A stretch of 36,947 bases of DNA from Flavonifractor sp. An306. Lineage in GTDB: Bacteria > Bacillota > Clostridia > Oscillospirales > Oscillospiraceae. Location of the stretch: assembly GCF_002159455.1 (NCBI RefSeq), contig NZ_NFIQ01000039.1:1-36947 (forward strand), in the 5' to 3' direction. The notes beneath the pieces are model-generated. The model made no database searches, was not told the origin of the DNA, and saw only the letters and a program-made list of their open reading frames with translations. Positions 8,147 to 16,792 of this stretch are shown in pieces. The translations under genes were made by a program, and so were the position numbers. Numbering within the stretch: the first letter of the stretch is position 1; every line of letters begins with the position of its first letter.

Positions 8147-8186
8147 ACCCTATAATCAGCCACAAGGCAAAAAAAGGAGAGCATAT

Positions 8187-9935
8187 ATGGAACATCCATC
8201 CCCCAAACGGCCCAAAGCGCCCAAGAGCAAGGCGGGTAAGCTGCTGGTCAATCTGGTGGTTACCGCCGTGGTCGGCTTTTTGTACTTTTATATTGTCCTG
8301 CCCCCGCTCAATTTCCAGTCGGGAGATTTTTACTCCTTTATCGGCGTGCTGTGCGTGGTGTATGTGCTGTGCGCCCTGGTCACCTCCGGGATGCAGGCCG
8401 TCACCTCCGGCGGCGGGCCGGCGGAATATCTGCGCTTTATCAAATCCCAATGCCTGCCGGTGGGCATCCTGTTTCTGGCTGTGATCCTGGTGGCTCTGGT
8501 GGGCTCTATCATCTCCATGCCCATTTTCCGGGCGGGGGCCTACCGGGATCTGCTGACAGTGGAGGACGGCCAGTTTGCCCAGGATATCAGCCAGATCTCC
8601 TTCGACAAGATCCCCACCCTGGACCAGGCCAGCGCCGAGTACCTGGGCGACCGGCAGATGGGCACCCTCAGCGACATGGTCAGCCAGTTTGAGTATTCCT
8701 TTGACTCCACCCAGATCAACTACCAGGGCCGGCCCGTCCGTGTGGCCCCCATCGCCTACGCCGACCTCATCAAGTGGTTCACCAACCGGGGCCAGGGCCT
8801 GCCCGCCTACGTCATTGTGGACATGGTCACCCAAGAGGCCACCGTGGTGCGCCTGGACGAGGGGATGAAGTACTCCTTCTCCGAGCCCCTCAACCGCAAC
8901 ATCGCCCGGCATCTGCGTTTCTCCTATCCCACCTTTATGTTCGGCACCCCCCAGTTTGAGATCGACGAGGAGGGCCGCCCCTACTGGATCGCCCCCCGAA
9001 TCGTCAAGACCATCGGTCTGTTCGGCGGCACCGATATCCAGGGCGCGGTGCTGGTGGACGCCATCACCGGGGAAAGCACTTACTATGAGCTGGCCGACAT
9101 CCCCACCTGGGTGGACAACGTATTCACCCCCGACCTCATCATGGAGCAGTACGACTACCACGGCACCCTGGTCAACGGCTTCATCAACTCCATCTTTGGC
9201 CAGCGGGACGTGACGGTGACCACCGACGGGTCCAACTATATTGCCCTCAACGACGACGTGTATATGTACACCGGCGTCACCTCCGCCAACGCCGACCAGT
9301 CCAACCTGGGCTTTTTGCTGTCCAACCAGCGCACCAAGGAGACCAAGTTCTACTCCGCGCCCGGCGCCACCGAGCGCTCCGCCCAGAGCTCCGCTCAGGG
9401 TGAGGTGCAGGATCTGGGGTATAACGCCACCTTCCCCCTGCTGCTCAACATCGACGGACAGCCCACCTATTTTATCCCCCTGAAGGACCAGAGCAACCTG
9501 GTGAAAATGTACGCCATGGTCAACGCGTCCCAGTATCAGATCGTGGCCACCGGCACCACCGTGGCTCAGTGTGAGCAGGAGTATGTGCGTATGCTGCGGG
9601 AGGGCGGCGTCACCCAGACCGAGGATGTCACCCAGACCGAGGCCACGGGCGTGATCGCCGACATCCGCTCCGCCGTTATGAGCGGCAACTCCTACTACTT
9701 CATCCGCCTGGATGGGGAAGACGCCTATTACAGCCTGTCCGCCGCCCAGAATCCCATCGCGGTGATCCTCAATGTGGGTGACCGGGTGACCATCCAGCAC
9801 ACCGCCCCGGTGGAGGGCGAGGAGAACGCCATCCTGGACAGCTCCTCCGTCACCCTGGACGAAGCCGCCCCGGCGGCTGTACCGGAGTCTCAGCCCACAC
9901 CTGCGGCCAGTCCCGCAATTCCGGAAACCGAATAA
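8187..9935 (+). CDS. Membrane-anchored protein of unknown function, 582 aa
   Basis: I do not recognise the family. A basic N-terminus (PKRPKAPKSKAGK) is followed by three hydrophobic segments at about residues 17-38, 50-70 and 92-115, then a long soluble part to residue 582. The soluble part has regular acidic and aromatic segments (for example PYWIAPRIV, QYDYHGTLVNGFIN) and ends in a small OB-like stretch with DRVTIQHTAPVEGEENA and a Pro/Ala-rich tail. The topology would put the bulk outside if the third segment crosses outward. The start at 8187 has AAAGGAGA just upstream, and the long upstream open frame is antisense to the Na/Pi gene. It is monocistronic, between its own promoter and a terminator at 9939-9971. 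Confidence 0.8.
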   Translation: MEHPSPKRPKAPKSKAGKLLVNLVVTAVVGFLYFYIVLPPLNFQSGDFYSFIGVLCVVYVLCALVTSGMQAVTSGGGPAEYLRFIKSQCLPVGILFLAVILVALVGSIISMPIFRAGAYRDLLTVEDGQFAQDISQISFDKIPTLDQASAEYLGDRQMGTLSDMVSQFEYSFDSTQINYQGRPVRVAPIAYADLIKWFTNRGQGLPAYVIVDMVTQEATVVRLDEGMKYSFSEPLNRNIARHLRFSYPTFMFGTPQFEIDEEGRPYWIAPRIVKTIGLFGGTDIQGAVLVDAITGESTYYELADIPTWVDNVFTPDLIMEQYDYHGTLVNGFINSIFGQRDVTVTTDGSNYIALNDDVYMYTGVTSANADQSNLGFLLSNQRTKETKFYSAPGATERSAQSSAQGEVQDLGYNATFPLLLNIDGQPTYFIPLKDQSNLVKMYAMVNASQYQIVATGTTVAQCEQEYVRMLREGGVTQTEDVTQTEATGVIADIRSAVMSGNSYYFIRLDGEDAYYSLSAAQNPIAVILNVGDRVTIQHTAPVEGEENAILDSSSVTLDEAAPAAVPESQPTPAASPAIPETE

Positions 9936-9938
9936 GCC

Positions 9939-9971
9939 AACGGCCCTGCCGCAAGAAGCGGCAGGGCCGTT
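9939..9971. terminator. Bidirectional intrinsic terminator
   Basis: A 14-bp perfect stem, 9939-9952 with 9958-9971, loop AAGAA, Ts after it on the plus strand and A-rich mirror on the other. It sits between the converging gene at 8187 and the AGCS gene. Confidence 0.9.
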
Positions 9972-11333
9972 TTATTGTTTCAGCAGGGCAAAGGCCTGGG
10001 GGGAGAGCAGCAGCAGGGCGCACAGATTAGGCAGGGCCATCAGGCCGTTGAACAGGTCGGTGAGCTGCCACACCACCGCCACGTCGGCGGTGCTGCTCCA
10101 CACGATGGCGCACAGAAAGACCGCCCGGTACGCCCCCCGCCAGCGGTCGGTGCCGGTGAGGGCGAACAGCCCCCGCTCTCCATAGTAGCTGCACCCCAGC
10201 AGAGAGGTAAAGGCGAAGAGCAGCAGGCACACCGCCAGCAGGATCTCCCCAAAGGGTCCCAAAACAGTGGCGAAGGCGGCGGCGGAGAGGGGCGCACCCA
10301 GCATGCTGTCGGTCACCGTCCCTGCCCGGAGAGCGGCCAGGGCCGCTTCCTCCTGGTAGACCCCGGAGGTGAGGATCACCAGCGCGGTGACGGTACACAC
10401 CACCAGGGTGGCGAAAAACACCTCGAACATGCCCCACAGTCCCTCCTCGGCGGGGTTCTCCACGTCGGAGGCGGCGTGGGCCATGGCGGAGGTGCCCATG
10501 CCCGCCTCGTTGGTGAACACTCCCCGGGCCACCCCGTAGCGGAGGGCGGCGGCCACGGAGTACCCCGCTCCGCCCCCCAGAGCGGCCTGGGGACAGAGGG
10601 CGCCGGTCACGACCCGGGCCAGCGCACCGGGCAGGGCCTCCCGATGGCAGAACAGCACCAGCCCCCCGCCCCCCAGAAACAGCAGGGCCATACAGGGCAC
10701 CAGCTTTTCGCTGACCTTGCCGATGCGGCCGATGCCCCCCAGGATCACCGCCCCGGTGAGCAGGGCGGTGACGATGCCCACCGCCAGCCGGTCCCAGCCA
10801 AAGGCCGCCTCCAGGGAGGCGGCGATGGAGTTGGACTGGACCAGATTGCCCCCCGCCAGGGAGGCGGCCACGCAGCTCAGGGAAAACCAGGCCGCCAGAA
10901 AGGGGCTGCCCAGACCGCGGGCGATGTAGCACATGGGCCCTCCCTGCCACAGTCCGTCCCGTCCCCGCTCCCGCCAGCGCACCGCCAGGGTTTTTTCCAC
11001 AAAGCTGGTCATCATGCCCAGAAAGGCGGACACCCACATCCAGAACACTGCCCCCGGCCCGCCGAAAAAGATGGCGGTGGCCACCCCGGCGATGGAGCCG
11101 GTGCCGATGGTGGAGGCCAGGGCGGTGGACATGGCCTGGAACCGGGTGAGCCCCCGGCCGGTCCCCTTCTGCTTTCCCCCCAGCAGTTGACCGACGGTGC
11201 CCCCCAGCCACTTTTTGACACCAAAAATCTGAAAAAATCCGCTTTTGATAGAAAAATACAGGCCGCTGAGCAAAAACAGCCCCAGCAGCCAGGGATTCCA
11301 CAGCCAACCCCCCAGCCGCTCCAGCACGGTCAT
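9972..11333 (-). CDS. Sodium:alanine/glycine symporter (AGCS family), 453 aa
   Basis: A polytopic membrane protein with about 10-11 hydrophobic spans. Family hallmarks include FQAMSTALASTIGTGSIAGVATA near residue 70, the GGPGAVFWMWV segment, and TNEAGMGTSAMAHA near residue 275, which is the AGCS signature that helps form the sodium and substrate site. It would import a small neutral amino acid with sodium. The ATG at 11333 follows a GGGGGTGGGG purine-rich site; the longer frame to 11375 adds a non-hydrophobic extension with no ribosome binding site. The stop overlaps the arm of the shared terminator at 9939-9971. The substrate cannot be told from sequence alone. Confidence 0.9.
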   Translation of the reverse strand: MTVLERLGGWLWNPWLLGLFLLSGLYFSIKSGFFQIFGVKKWLGGTVGQLLGGKQKGTGRGLTRFQAMSTALASTIGTGSIAGVATAIFFGGPGAVFWMWVSAFLGMMTSFVEKTLAVRWRERGRDGLWQGGPMCYIARGLGSPFLAAWFSLSCVAASLAGGNLVQSNSIAASLEAAFGWDRLAVGIVTALLTGAVILGGIGRIGKVSEKLVPCMALLFLGGGGLVLFCHREALPGALARVVTGALCPQAALGGGAGYSVAAALRYGVARGVFTNEAGMGTSAMAHAASDVENPAEEGLWGMFEVFFATLVVCTVTALVILTSGVYQEEAALAALRAGTVTDSMLGAPLSAAAFATVLGPFGEILLAVCLLLFAFTSLLGCSYYGERGLFALTGTDRWRGAYRAVFLCAIVWSSTADVAVVWQLTDLFNGLMALPNLCALLLLSPQAFALLKQ

Positions 11334-11397
11334 GTCCCCACCCCCTCTCCACAGTGTTATGCGGACCGGGGGCAAGCCATGCCTGAAAAACCAAAGG

Positions 11398-11440
11398 ACC
11401 CCCAGACGGCCGGATGGATGGGGCCGTCTGGGGGTTTTTA
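11398..11440. terminator. Terminator-like hairpin after the histidine kinase gene
   Basis: ACCCCCAGACGGCC (11398-11411) pairs with 11422-11435 over a 10-nt loop. A good T-run follows on the plus strand only. On the minus strand, which carries both neighbouring genes, the downstream run is broken, so its strength for the kinase transcript is uncertain. Confidence 0.6.
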
Positions 11441-11479
11441 TATCAACGCCAATAGGCGGTAATGGCTGTCTGGAGCGAT

Positions 11480-12712
11480 CTATGTCAACGGCAGTCGGGC
11501 GGTAAAGACCACCAGGCCGTCCTCGCTTTTGGCCGTCAGCCTGCCCCGGTGCCGCCCCACAATGGCCCGGGCGGTGGACAGGCCGATGCCGTAGCCCCCG
11601 GTATCCCGGGACCGGGAGGCGTCCGCCCGGTAAAAGCGGTCAAAGAGCCGGGGCAGCTGGGCCGGATCCAGGCCAGCGCAGGGGTTGGCGATGGAGAGCA
11701 CCGCCCATCGCCCCCGCTGAGCCAGGGTCAGCCGGATGGTCCCGCCGCTGTCGCAATATTTCACCGCGTTGTCCAATAAGAGGGTACACAAACGCTTCAG
11801 GTTGTCCGCCGCCCCCCGGACGGTCACGCCAGGGGCCACGTCGCTCTCCAGCTCCTTGCCGGAGGCCTGGGCCAGCAGGCGGTAGTCCTCGATCTGCCCG
11901 GCCACCACCCCGCTCAGGTCCACCGGCTGGAGCTCCTCCTTGGTCAAAGCCTCCTCGGTACGGGCCAGCTCCACCAGATGGCCGATGAGCCGGTCCAGCC
12001 GGCTCACCTGCACCTGGGTGCTGGCCAGCCAGCGGTTCTCCCCCAGGGAGGCCTCCAGCAGGCCGGTGTTGGCGGAGATGATGGCCAGAGGGGTTTTGAG
12101 TTCGTGGGAGGCGTCGGTGACAAACCGCCGCTGCTTTTCCAAATTTTCCGCAAAGGGCCGCACCACCCGCCGGGAGAGCACCACCAACAGCAGAAAGACG
12201 ATGGCGATGCAGGCCAGGGAGGCCAGCAGGGTCAGGCGCAGCACGTTGTTGGCCGCCTGGAGCTGGAGGAAACAGTCCAGCACCACAATGGTCTGGCCCT
12301 CCTCCCCGTCGTCAAAAACCTGATAGCGGTAGTAGCCGCTGTAGCCGGAGCTTTTGCCTCCGTCCAGGATCTGCTCCACCTGCTGGATCACCTTTTCCCG
12401 GTCCAGAGCGGCGATGTGCTCCATATCCACCTCGGCCACCTCCCGCTGCCCGGTGAGGCGCACCACCACATAGCGGGTCTCAAAGGGAGTCTCCAGAGTG
12501 ACCTGGAAGCCGGGAAAGGCCCCCGGATCGGCCTGGGTCTCCGGCTCGGGAAACTGGCCGGCGTTCTGGTGGAGCATCTGGAGCACCTGGTCCGCCCGCC
12601 GGGTGGTGATGGCGTGGTAGCCCAGGTTGATGACCAGGCAGAGCACCGCCAGGGTACCGGTGAGGGAGGCCAGAGCGATGAGGAGGAACCGCCGCCGCAG
12701 GGTGCGGATCAT
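11480..12712 (-). CDS. Sensor histidine kinase of a two-component system, 410 aa
   Basis: Two membrane spans (about residues 8-32 and 155-178) enclose an extracellular sensor region of about 120 residues. The cytoplasmic part has a dimerisation/phosphoacceptor domain with DASHELKTPLAII (His about residue 208) and an ATP-binding domain with N box LLLDNAVKYC, F/G boxes DRFYRADASRSRDTGGYGIGLST. No clear HAMP domain separates the second span from the kinase. The ATG at 12712 overlaps the stop of the response regulator frame by ATGA, so the two were co-translated. Because the regulator has lost its N-terminus and promoter, the kinase now probably has neither partner nor native transcription. Its signal is unknown. 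Confidence 0.88.
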   Translation of the reverse strand: MIRTLRRRFLLIALASLTGTLAVLCLVINLGYHAITTRRADQVLQMLHQNAGQFPEPETQADPGAFPGFQVTLETPFETRYVVVRLTGQREVAEVDMEHIAALDREKVIQQVEQILDGGKSSGYSGYYRYQVFDDGEEGQTIVVLDCFLQLQAANNVLRLTLLASLACIAIVFLLLVVLSRRVVRPFAENLEKQRRFVTDASHELKTPLAIISANTGLLEASLGENRWLASTQVQVSRLDRLIGHLVELARTEEALTKEELQPVDLSGVVAGQIEDYRLLAQASGKELESDVAPGVTVRGAADNLKRLCTLLLDNAVKYCDSGGTIRLTLAQRGRWAVLSIANPCAGLDPAQLPRLFDRFYRADASRSRDTGGYGIGLSTARAIVGRHRGRLTAKSEDGLVVFTARLPLT

Positions 12713-13295
12713 GTCCCGGCCTCCAGCATGTACCCCCGCCCCCGGCTGGCGGCGATGCGGACGTGGGCGTTGAGTCCCTCCAGCTTGCGCCGCAAATAGG
12801 AGATGTATGCCCATACTACACTCAGCTCCGCCTCACTTTCATAGCCCCAGATCCGCTCCATCAGCTCCTCGGTGGACAAAAACCGGCCCTGCTGCCGCAT
12901 CAGCAGCTCCAGCAGTTGGTACTCCCGGTTGCCCAGCCGCACCGAGCTGCCGTTGGCCGACAGCTCGAAGGTGGTCCGGTCCAGGGTCAGGTCCCCCACC
13001 GTCAGCTGGTCGGGGGTAAAGGCGCCGCTCCGCCGGGTGAGCGCCCGCACCCGGGCCACAAACTCCCCCATGGCGAAGGGCTTGGAGAGGTAGTCGTCGG
13101 CGCCGGCGTTCAGGCCCTTAATCCGGTCGGTCACCTCCCCCTTGGCGGTGAGCAGCAGCACGGGAGTGGCCACGCCCTTCTCCCGCAGCTGCCGCAGCAC
13201 CTCCAGCCCGTCCCGGCGGGGCATCATGATGTCCAGCACCAGGCAGTCATAGTTTTCCGCCAGGCCGTAGTCCAGGGCGTCCTGGCCGTCGTATT
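12709..13295 (-). pseudogene. OmpR-family response regulator, 5' end missing
   Basis: The frame keeps most of a receiver domain, with the phosphoacceptor Asp in CLVLDIMMP, the Thr in LLLTAK and the Lys in LSKPF, and a complete winged-helix output domain ending in ASRGRGYMLEAGT. It lacks the first 30 or so residues, including the acidic pair that binds magnesium and the first strand and helix. Receiver homology starts abruptly at YDGQDAL (Tyr codon 13293-13291). Upstream of that the open frame is merely the antisense of another gene fragment, which continues to 13404 without a family match. No start, ribosome binding site or promoter remains, so the protein is probably not made or not functional. 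Confidence 0.85.
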
Positions 13296-13563
13296 GGACA
13301 GTTCCGACGTGGAGAGCATGCTCTCCGCCATCAACGGCCTCACCGCCACAGGAGATTCCTCCGGTTCCGGCGGAGAAACCAAGCTGGTCTCCTTCACCTT
13401 CCACCGGAATACGGAGGACCAGTTTGCCCAGCTGACCCTGACCCTGTCCGCCTGGGACACCGGCTCCTGCCTGGCCTCCTTCACCGGGGAGGGCAACCGC
13501 TTGGTGGACCGCAGCGCGGTCACCGACCTGACCGAGCAGATCCAGGCGCTGTTTACCGCATAA
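13295..13563 (+). pseudogene. C-terminal fragment (about 89 codons) of an unknown protein
   Basis: On the plus strand a frame with coding character begins abruptly at about 13295 and runs to TAA at 13561-13563. It has alternating hydrophobic strands and a last amphipathic helix (VTDLTEQIQALF). There is no start codon with a ribosome binding site at the junction. The frame is followed directly by a terminator, as a real gene end would be. I do not recognise the family with confidence. It faces head to head with the truncated response regulator, which fits loss of both 5' ends in one deletion. Confidence 0.7.
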
Positions 13564-13574
13564 CCCCCTGCAAA

Positions 13575-13613
13575 AAACACCCGCCCCGGGCTACAGCCCG
13601 GGGCGGGTGTTTT
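13575..13613. terminator. Bidirectional intrinsic terminator
   Basis: A GC-rich 17-bp stem (13575-13591 with 13596-13612), loop TACA, A-run before and T-run after. It ends both the fragment above and the aspartate kinase transcript. Confidence 0.9.
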
Positions 13614-13630
13614 GGTATGTTGTATGTGGC

Positions 13631-14854
13631 TCAGTTGCCGCCAAACTCATGGAAAAAGCGGTCGTGGATCACCTGCACCGCCCGGTCGGCCTCGCTCAGG
13701 TCCACCAGAACGGAGACCTTGATCTCGCTGGTGGAGATCATGTTGATGTTGATGCCGGCATTGTACAGGGCCTCAAACATCTTGGCCGCCACGCCGGGGT
13801 TGTGGACCATGCCGGCGCCCACGATGGACACCTTGGCGATGGCGTCGTTCACGTCGATGTGGTCAAAGCCCAGAGCGGACTTGTGGGCCTCCAGGGCCTC
13901 CTTGGCCCGCTCCAGATCCTGCTTGCTCACGGTGAAGCTGATGTCCTTGGTGTCATTGCGGCCGATGGACTGCAGGATGATGTCCACGTTTATGTTCTCC
14001 TTGGCCAGCAGGGAGAAGATCTTGAAGGCGATGCCCGGCTCGTCGGCCAGGCCCACCACCGCCAGACGGGCCACCTTCTTGTCGCAGGCCACCCCGCTGA
14101 TGTGCATTTTTTCCATGGTTTTCGCAACCTCCTTGACTTTGGTACCCGGTCTACCGGTAAAGCTGGAGAGCACCTCCAGGCTGATGCCGTACCGCTTGGC
14201 CATCTCCACCGAGCGGTTGTGGAGCACCTGGGCCCCCAGGGTGGCCAGCTCCAGCATTTCGTCGTAGGTGATCTCCTCCAGCTGGAAGGCCTCCGGCACC
14301 ACCCGGGGGTCGGCGGTAAAGACGCCGTCCACGTCGGTGTAGATCTGGCACAGGTCCGCGTGGAGCACCGCCGCCAGCGCCACCGCCGAGGTGTCCGAGC
14401 CGCCCCGGCCCAGGGTGGTGATGTCCTCATACTTGTTGATGCCCTGGAAGCCGGTGACGATGACGATGGCCTTTTTATCCAGCTCGGCCAGCACCCGCTC
14501 GGTGTTCACCCGCTTGATCCGGGCGTCCCCATAGGCGGAGTTGGTGCGGAAGCCCGCCTGCCAGCCGGTGAGGGAGACCACCGGATAGCCCATGGCCTCG
14601 ATGGCCATGGCGCACAGAGAGCAGGAAATCTGCTCGCCGGTGGACAGGAGCATATCCATCTCCCGCTTGGAGGCGTTGGGATTGATCTCCGCCGCCTTGG
14701 CGATCAAATCGTCGGTGGTGTCTCCCTGGGCGGAGAGCACCGCCACCACGCTGTGGCCCCGGCGATAGGTCTCGGTAATGATGCGGGCTACGTTACGGAT
14801 GCGGTCCGCGTCCGCGACGGAGCTGCCGCCGAATTTCTGCACAATGAGTCCCAT
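13631..14854 (-). CDS. lysC: Aspartate kinase, 407 aa
   Basis: Catalyses ATP-dependent phosphorylation of aspartate, the first step to lysine, threonine and methionine. The N-terminal kinase domain (residues 1 to about 240) shows VQKFGGSSVAD at 5-15, the aspartate-binding loop around STGEQIS, GFQG and the GRGGSDTSAVALA loop. Two ACT domains follow (about 265-330 and 345-407, with SIVGAGM and NINMISTSE), the arrangement that gives feedback control by lysine and/or threonine. The length is normal. AGGGGG lies 10-11 nt before the ATG. It is third in a minus-strand operon with homoserine dehydrogenase and a PheB-like ACT protein, 80 nt from the former. Confidence 0.95.
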   Translation of the reverse strand: MGLIVQKFGGSSVADADRIRNVARIITETYRRGHSVVAVLSAQGDTTDDLIAKAAEINPNASKREMDMLLSTGEQISCSLCAMAIEAMGYPVVSLTGWQAGFRTNSAYGDARIKRVNTERVLAELDKKAIVIVTGFQGINKYEDITTLGRGGSDTSAVALAAVLHADLCQIYTDVDGVFTADPRVVPEAFQLEEITYDEMLELATLGAQVLHNRSVEMAKRYGISLEVLSSFTGRPGTKVKEVAKTMEKMHISGVACDKKVARLAVVGLADEPGIAFKIFSLLAKENINVDIILQSIGRNDTKDISFTVSKQDLERAKEALEAHKSALGFDHIDVNDAIAKVSIVGAGMVHNPGVAAKMFEALYNAGININMISTSEIKVSVLVDLSEADRAVQVIHDRFFHEFGGN

Positions 14855-14934
14855 TGGTGTTTGTACCCCCTAAATCGTAGGAAAATCTAGCCTGCCGCCC
14901 GCTGTGTCATCCTATGCGGCGGCGGCGGAGCCGG

Positions 14935-16146
14935 TCAATCCAGTACCCGGAAAACCGAGCAGGCCTTGAGTCCGGTCAGCCGCCCATCCAGGGCGGCGCG
15001 GGTCATGGGCTCGGTAATCAGGGCAAACTCCCCCTCCGGGGCCCCCGCCCGGGCCAGCAGCGTCCGGTCGGGGAAAGCGGCGCGCACCTGCTCCCCCGTT
15101 CCCTCCGCCCGGACATACCAGGCGCTCTCCAGGTCTGCCGGGGAAACCGTCACGTCCTCCCCGCCTTCCGCCCAGAACATCCGCTTCTTCTCGTCCTTGT
15201 GCCTGGCCGCGTCGATCACGTCGGCCACCACCGCCGAGGCGGTGGGCAGCTTGCCGGCACCCCGGCCGTAGAACATCACGTCGCCGATGGCGTTGCCCTT
15301 CACCGTAATGGCGTTGAATACGTCCTCCACCCCGGCCAGCGGGTTCTCCTGGTCCACCAGGTGGGGGGCCACATAGGCGCACACCTTGCCGTCGGGCCGG
15401 CGCATGGCCCGGCCCAGCAGCTTGATCTTCCTGCCGCAGGACTCGGCGTAGGCTACGTCGGACAGAGTCACGCCGGTGATGCCCTCGGTGGGCACCTGCC
15501 GGGGATAGACATGCCGCCCAAAGGCCAGGGAGGCCAGAATACAGATCTTCCGGCAGGCGTCATGGCCCTCGATGTCGGCGGTGGGGTCCTGCTCGGCATA
15601 GCCGTTCTGCTGGGCCTCCTTCAAAGCGGCGTCAAAGCTCAGCCCCGCCCGGATCATCCGGGTGAGAATATAGTTGGTGGTGCCGTTGAGGATGCCGCAC
15701 AGCTCCTCGATCTCATTGGCCGCCAGGCACTGGTTCAGGGGTCGGATGATGGGAATGCCGCCCCCCACGCTGGCCTCGAACAGGTAGCTGACCCCCTTCT
15801 CCTGGGCCAGCCGCAGCAGCTCGCAGCCGTGCTCGGCCACCAGCTCCTTGTTGGAGGTGACCACGCTCTTGCCCGCCATCAGGGCCCGGCGGGTGAAGTC
15901 CAGGGCCACCTTGGCCCCGCCGATGGTCTCCACCACGATATTGACCTCTGGGTCGTTCTCAATGACGCTGAAGTCGTGCACCACCTTGTCGGCAAAGGGA
16001 CTGTCAGGGAAGTCCCGCACATCCAGAATATACTTCAGGCGGAGCAGATCGTCCACCTTCCGGTCGATGTGGGCCCCGTTGGTGGCCAGCACTTCCGCCA
16101 CGCCGGACCCCACCACGCCGAAGCCCAGGATCGCCACGTTCACCAT
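14935..16146 (-). CDS. hom: Homoserine dehydrogenase, 403 aa
   Basis: Reduces aspartate semialdehyde to homoserine with NAD(P)H, the branch point to threonine and methionine. The Rossmann motif GFGVVGSG is at residues 8-15. The catalytic and substrate region contains TSNKELV, EASVGGGIPII, GILNGTTNYIL and DPTADIEGHDA, all family hallmarks. The C-terminal about 85 residues have ACT-like character (EGEFALIT at about 375), as in the regulated form, though the domain looks degenerate. It lies between the PheB-like gene (30 nt upstream) and lysC in the same operon. The 403 aa is slightly short of the 420-430 aa usual for ACT-bearing forms. Confidence 0.95.
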   Translation of the reverse strand: MVNVAILGFGVVGSGVAEVLATNGAHIDRKVDDLLRLKYILDVRDFPDSPFADKVVHDFSVIENDPEVNIVVETIGGAKVALDFTRRALMAGKSVVTSNKELVAEHGCELLRLAQEKGVSYLFEASVGGGIPIIRPLNQCLAANEIEELCGILNGTTNYILTRMIRAGLSFDAALKEAQQNGYAEQDPTADIEGHDACRKICILASLAFGRHVYPRQVPTEGITGVTLSDVAYAESCGRKIKLLGRAMRRPDGKVCAYVAPHLVDQENPLAGVEDVFNAITVKGNAIGDVMFYGRGAGKLPTASAVVADVIDAARHKDEKKRMFWAEGGEDVTVSPADLESAWYVRAEGTGEQVRAAFPDRTLLARAGAPEGEFALITEPMTRAALDGRLTGLKACSVFRVLD

Positions 16147-16176
16147 GGTATCGTTCTCCTTTCTATCCCACGGGCG

Positions 16177-16617
16177 TCAGCCCGCCAAAATCTCACAGCG
16201 CAGGACGGCCTGCTGGCTCTGCACCTGCTCCAGCAGCTCCTCCAGAGAGGTCTGCAGCCCGGAGGTCTCCGCCCCGATGGTCACCGCCGCGCAGCCGTTC
16301 ACCGGAATGGTCTGGTTGATGGTGAGAATATTCCCGCCGCTCTGGGCAAAAATACGCAGGACGGAGGACAATCCCCCCGGTTCATCCTTCAGCAGGATCT
16401 GGAAGGTGACGATCCGGCCATGCAGCATATCGTTAAAGGGCTGCACCGCGTCCTTGTACTTGTAAAACGCGCTGCGGCTGATCCCCACCCGGCGGGCCGC
16501 CAAATTCACTGTGTCCACCTCGCCGGTCTCCAGCAGCCGCTTGGCCTCCGCCACCTTGAGAAACACCTCCGGCAGCGCGCTGGCCTCCACAATAAAATAG
16601 TTGGGTGTCTTTCCCAT
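16177..16617 (-). CDS. UPF0735/PheB-like ACT domain protein, 146 aa
   Basis: The N-terminal half has a helix-turn-helix-like segment (ETGEVDTVNLAARRVGISRSAFYKYKD, about residues 29-56) that resembles a DNA-binding domain. The C-terminal half is an ACT domain (about 70-140) starting with IVTFQILLKDEPGGLSSVL. This arrangement is the UPF0735/PheB family, often placed with hom or aromatic genes. A regulatory role in amino-acid sensing is inferred and not proven. The ATG at 16617 has GGAGGT 5 nt upstream. It is first in the operon, driven by the promoter at 16673-16701, and may control it. Confidence 0.85.
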   Translation of the reverse strand: MGKTPNYFIVEASALPEVFLKVAEAKRLLETGEVDTVNLAARRVGISRSAFYKYKDAVQPFNDMLHGRIVTFQILLKDEPGGLSSVLRIFAQSGGNILTINQTIPVNGCAAVTIGAETSGLQTSLEELLEQVQSQQAVLRCEILAG

Positions 16618-16672
16618 GCATAACCTCCAGACTGTCTTTAGAGGAAAGTCATTTGTCTGTGTCTTGTGGTCT

Positions 16673-16701
16673 ATTGTAACACACCATTCCGTCCGCCGCA
16701 A
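16673..16701 (-). promoter_or_regulatory. Promoter of the PheB-like/hom/lysC operon
   Basis: Minus strand TTGCGG (16701-16696), 17 nt, TACAAT (16678-16673). I saw no T-box or riboswitch in the short leader to the ATG at 16617. Confidence 0.65.
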
Positions 16702-16792
16702 GGCCTCCCCATCCCCAACCCTGCCGATTTCCACCCTGTCCCCTCCTCCATTTTTCGTCAATTTATACATATCCAGTAGAGGGGGGACCGGC

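Noticed and set aside
6282-8186. Upstream extension of the gene at 8187
   Set aside because: It is antisense to the Na/Pi gene, which has clear family motifs.
9975-11462. 495-aa frame antisense to the AGCS symporter
   Set aside because: A composition shadow rich in Gly, Gln and His, with no ribosome binding site.
13296-13404. N-terminal extension of the response regulator frame
   Set aside because: It is the antisense of the plus-strand gene fragment and has no receiver-domain similarity.
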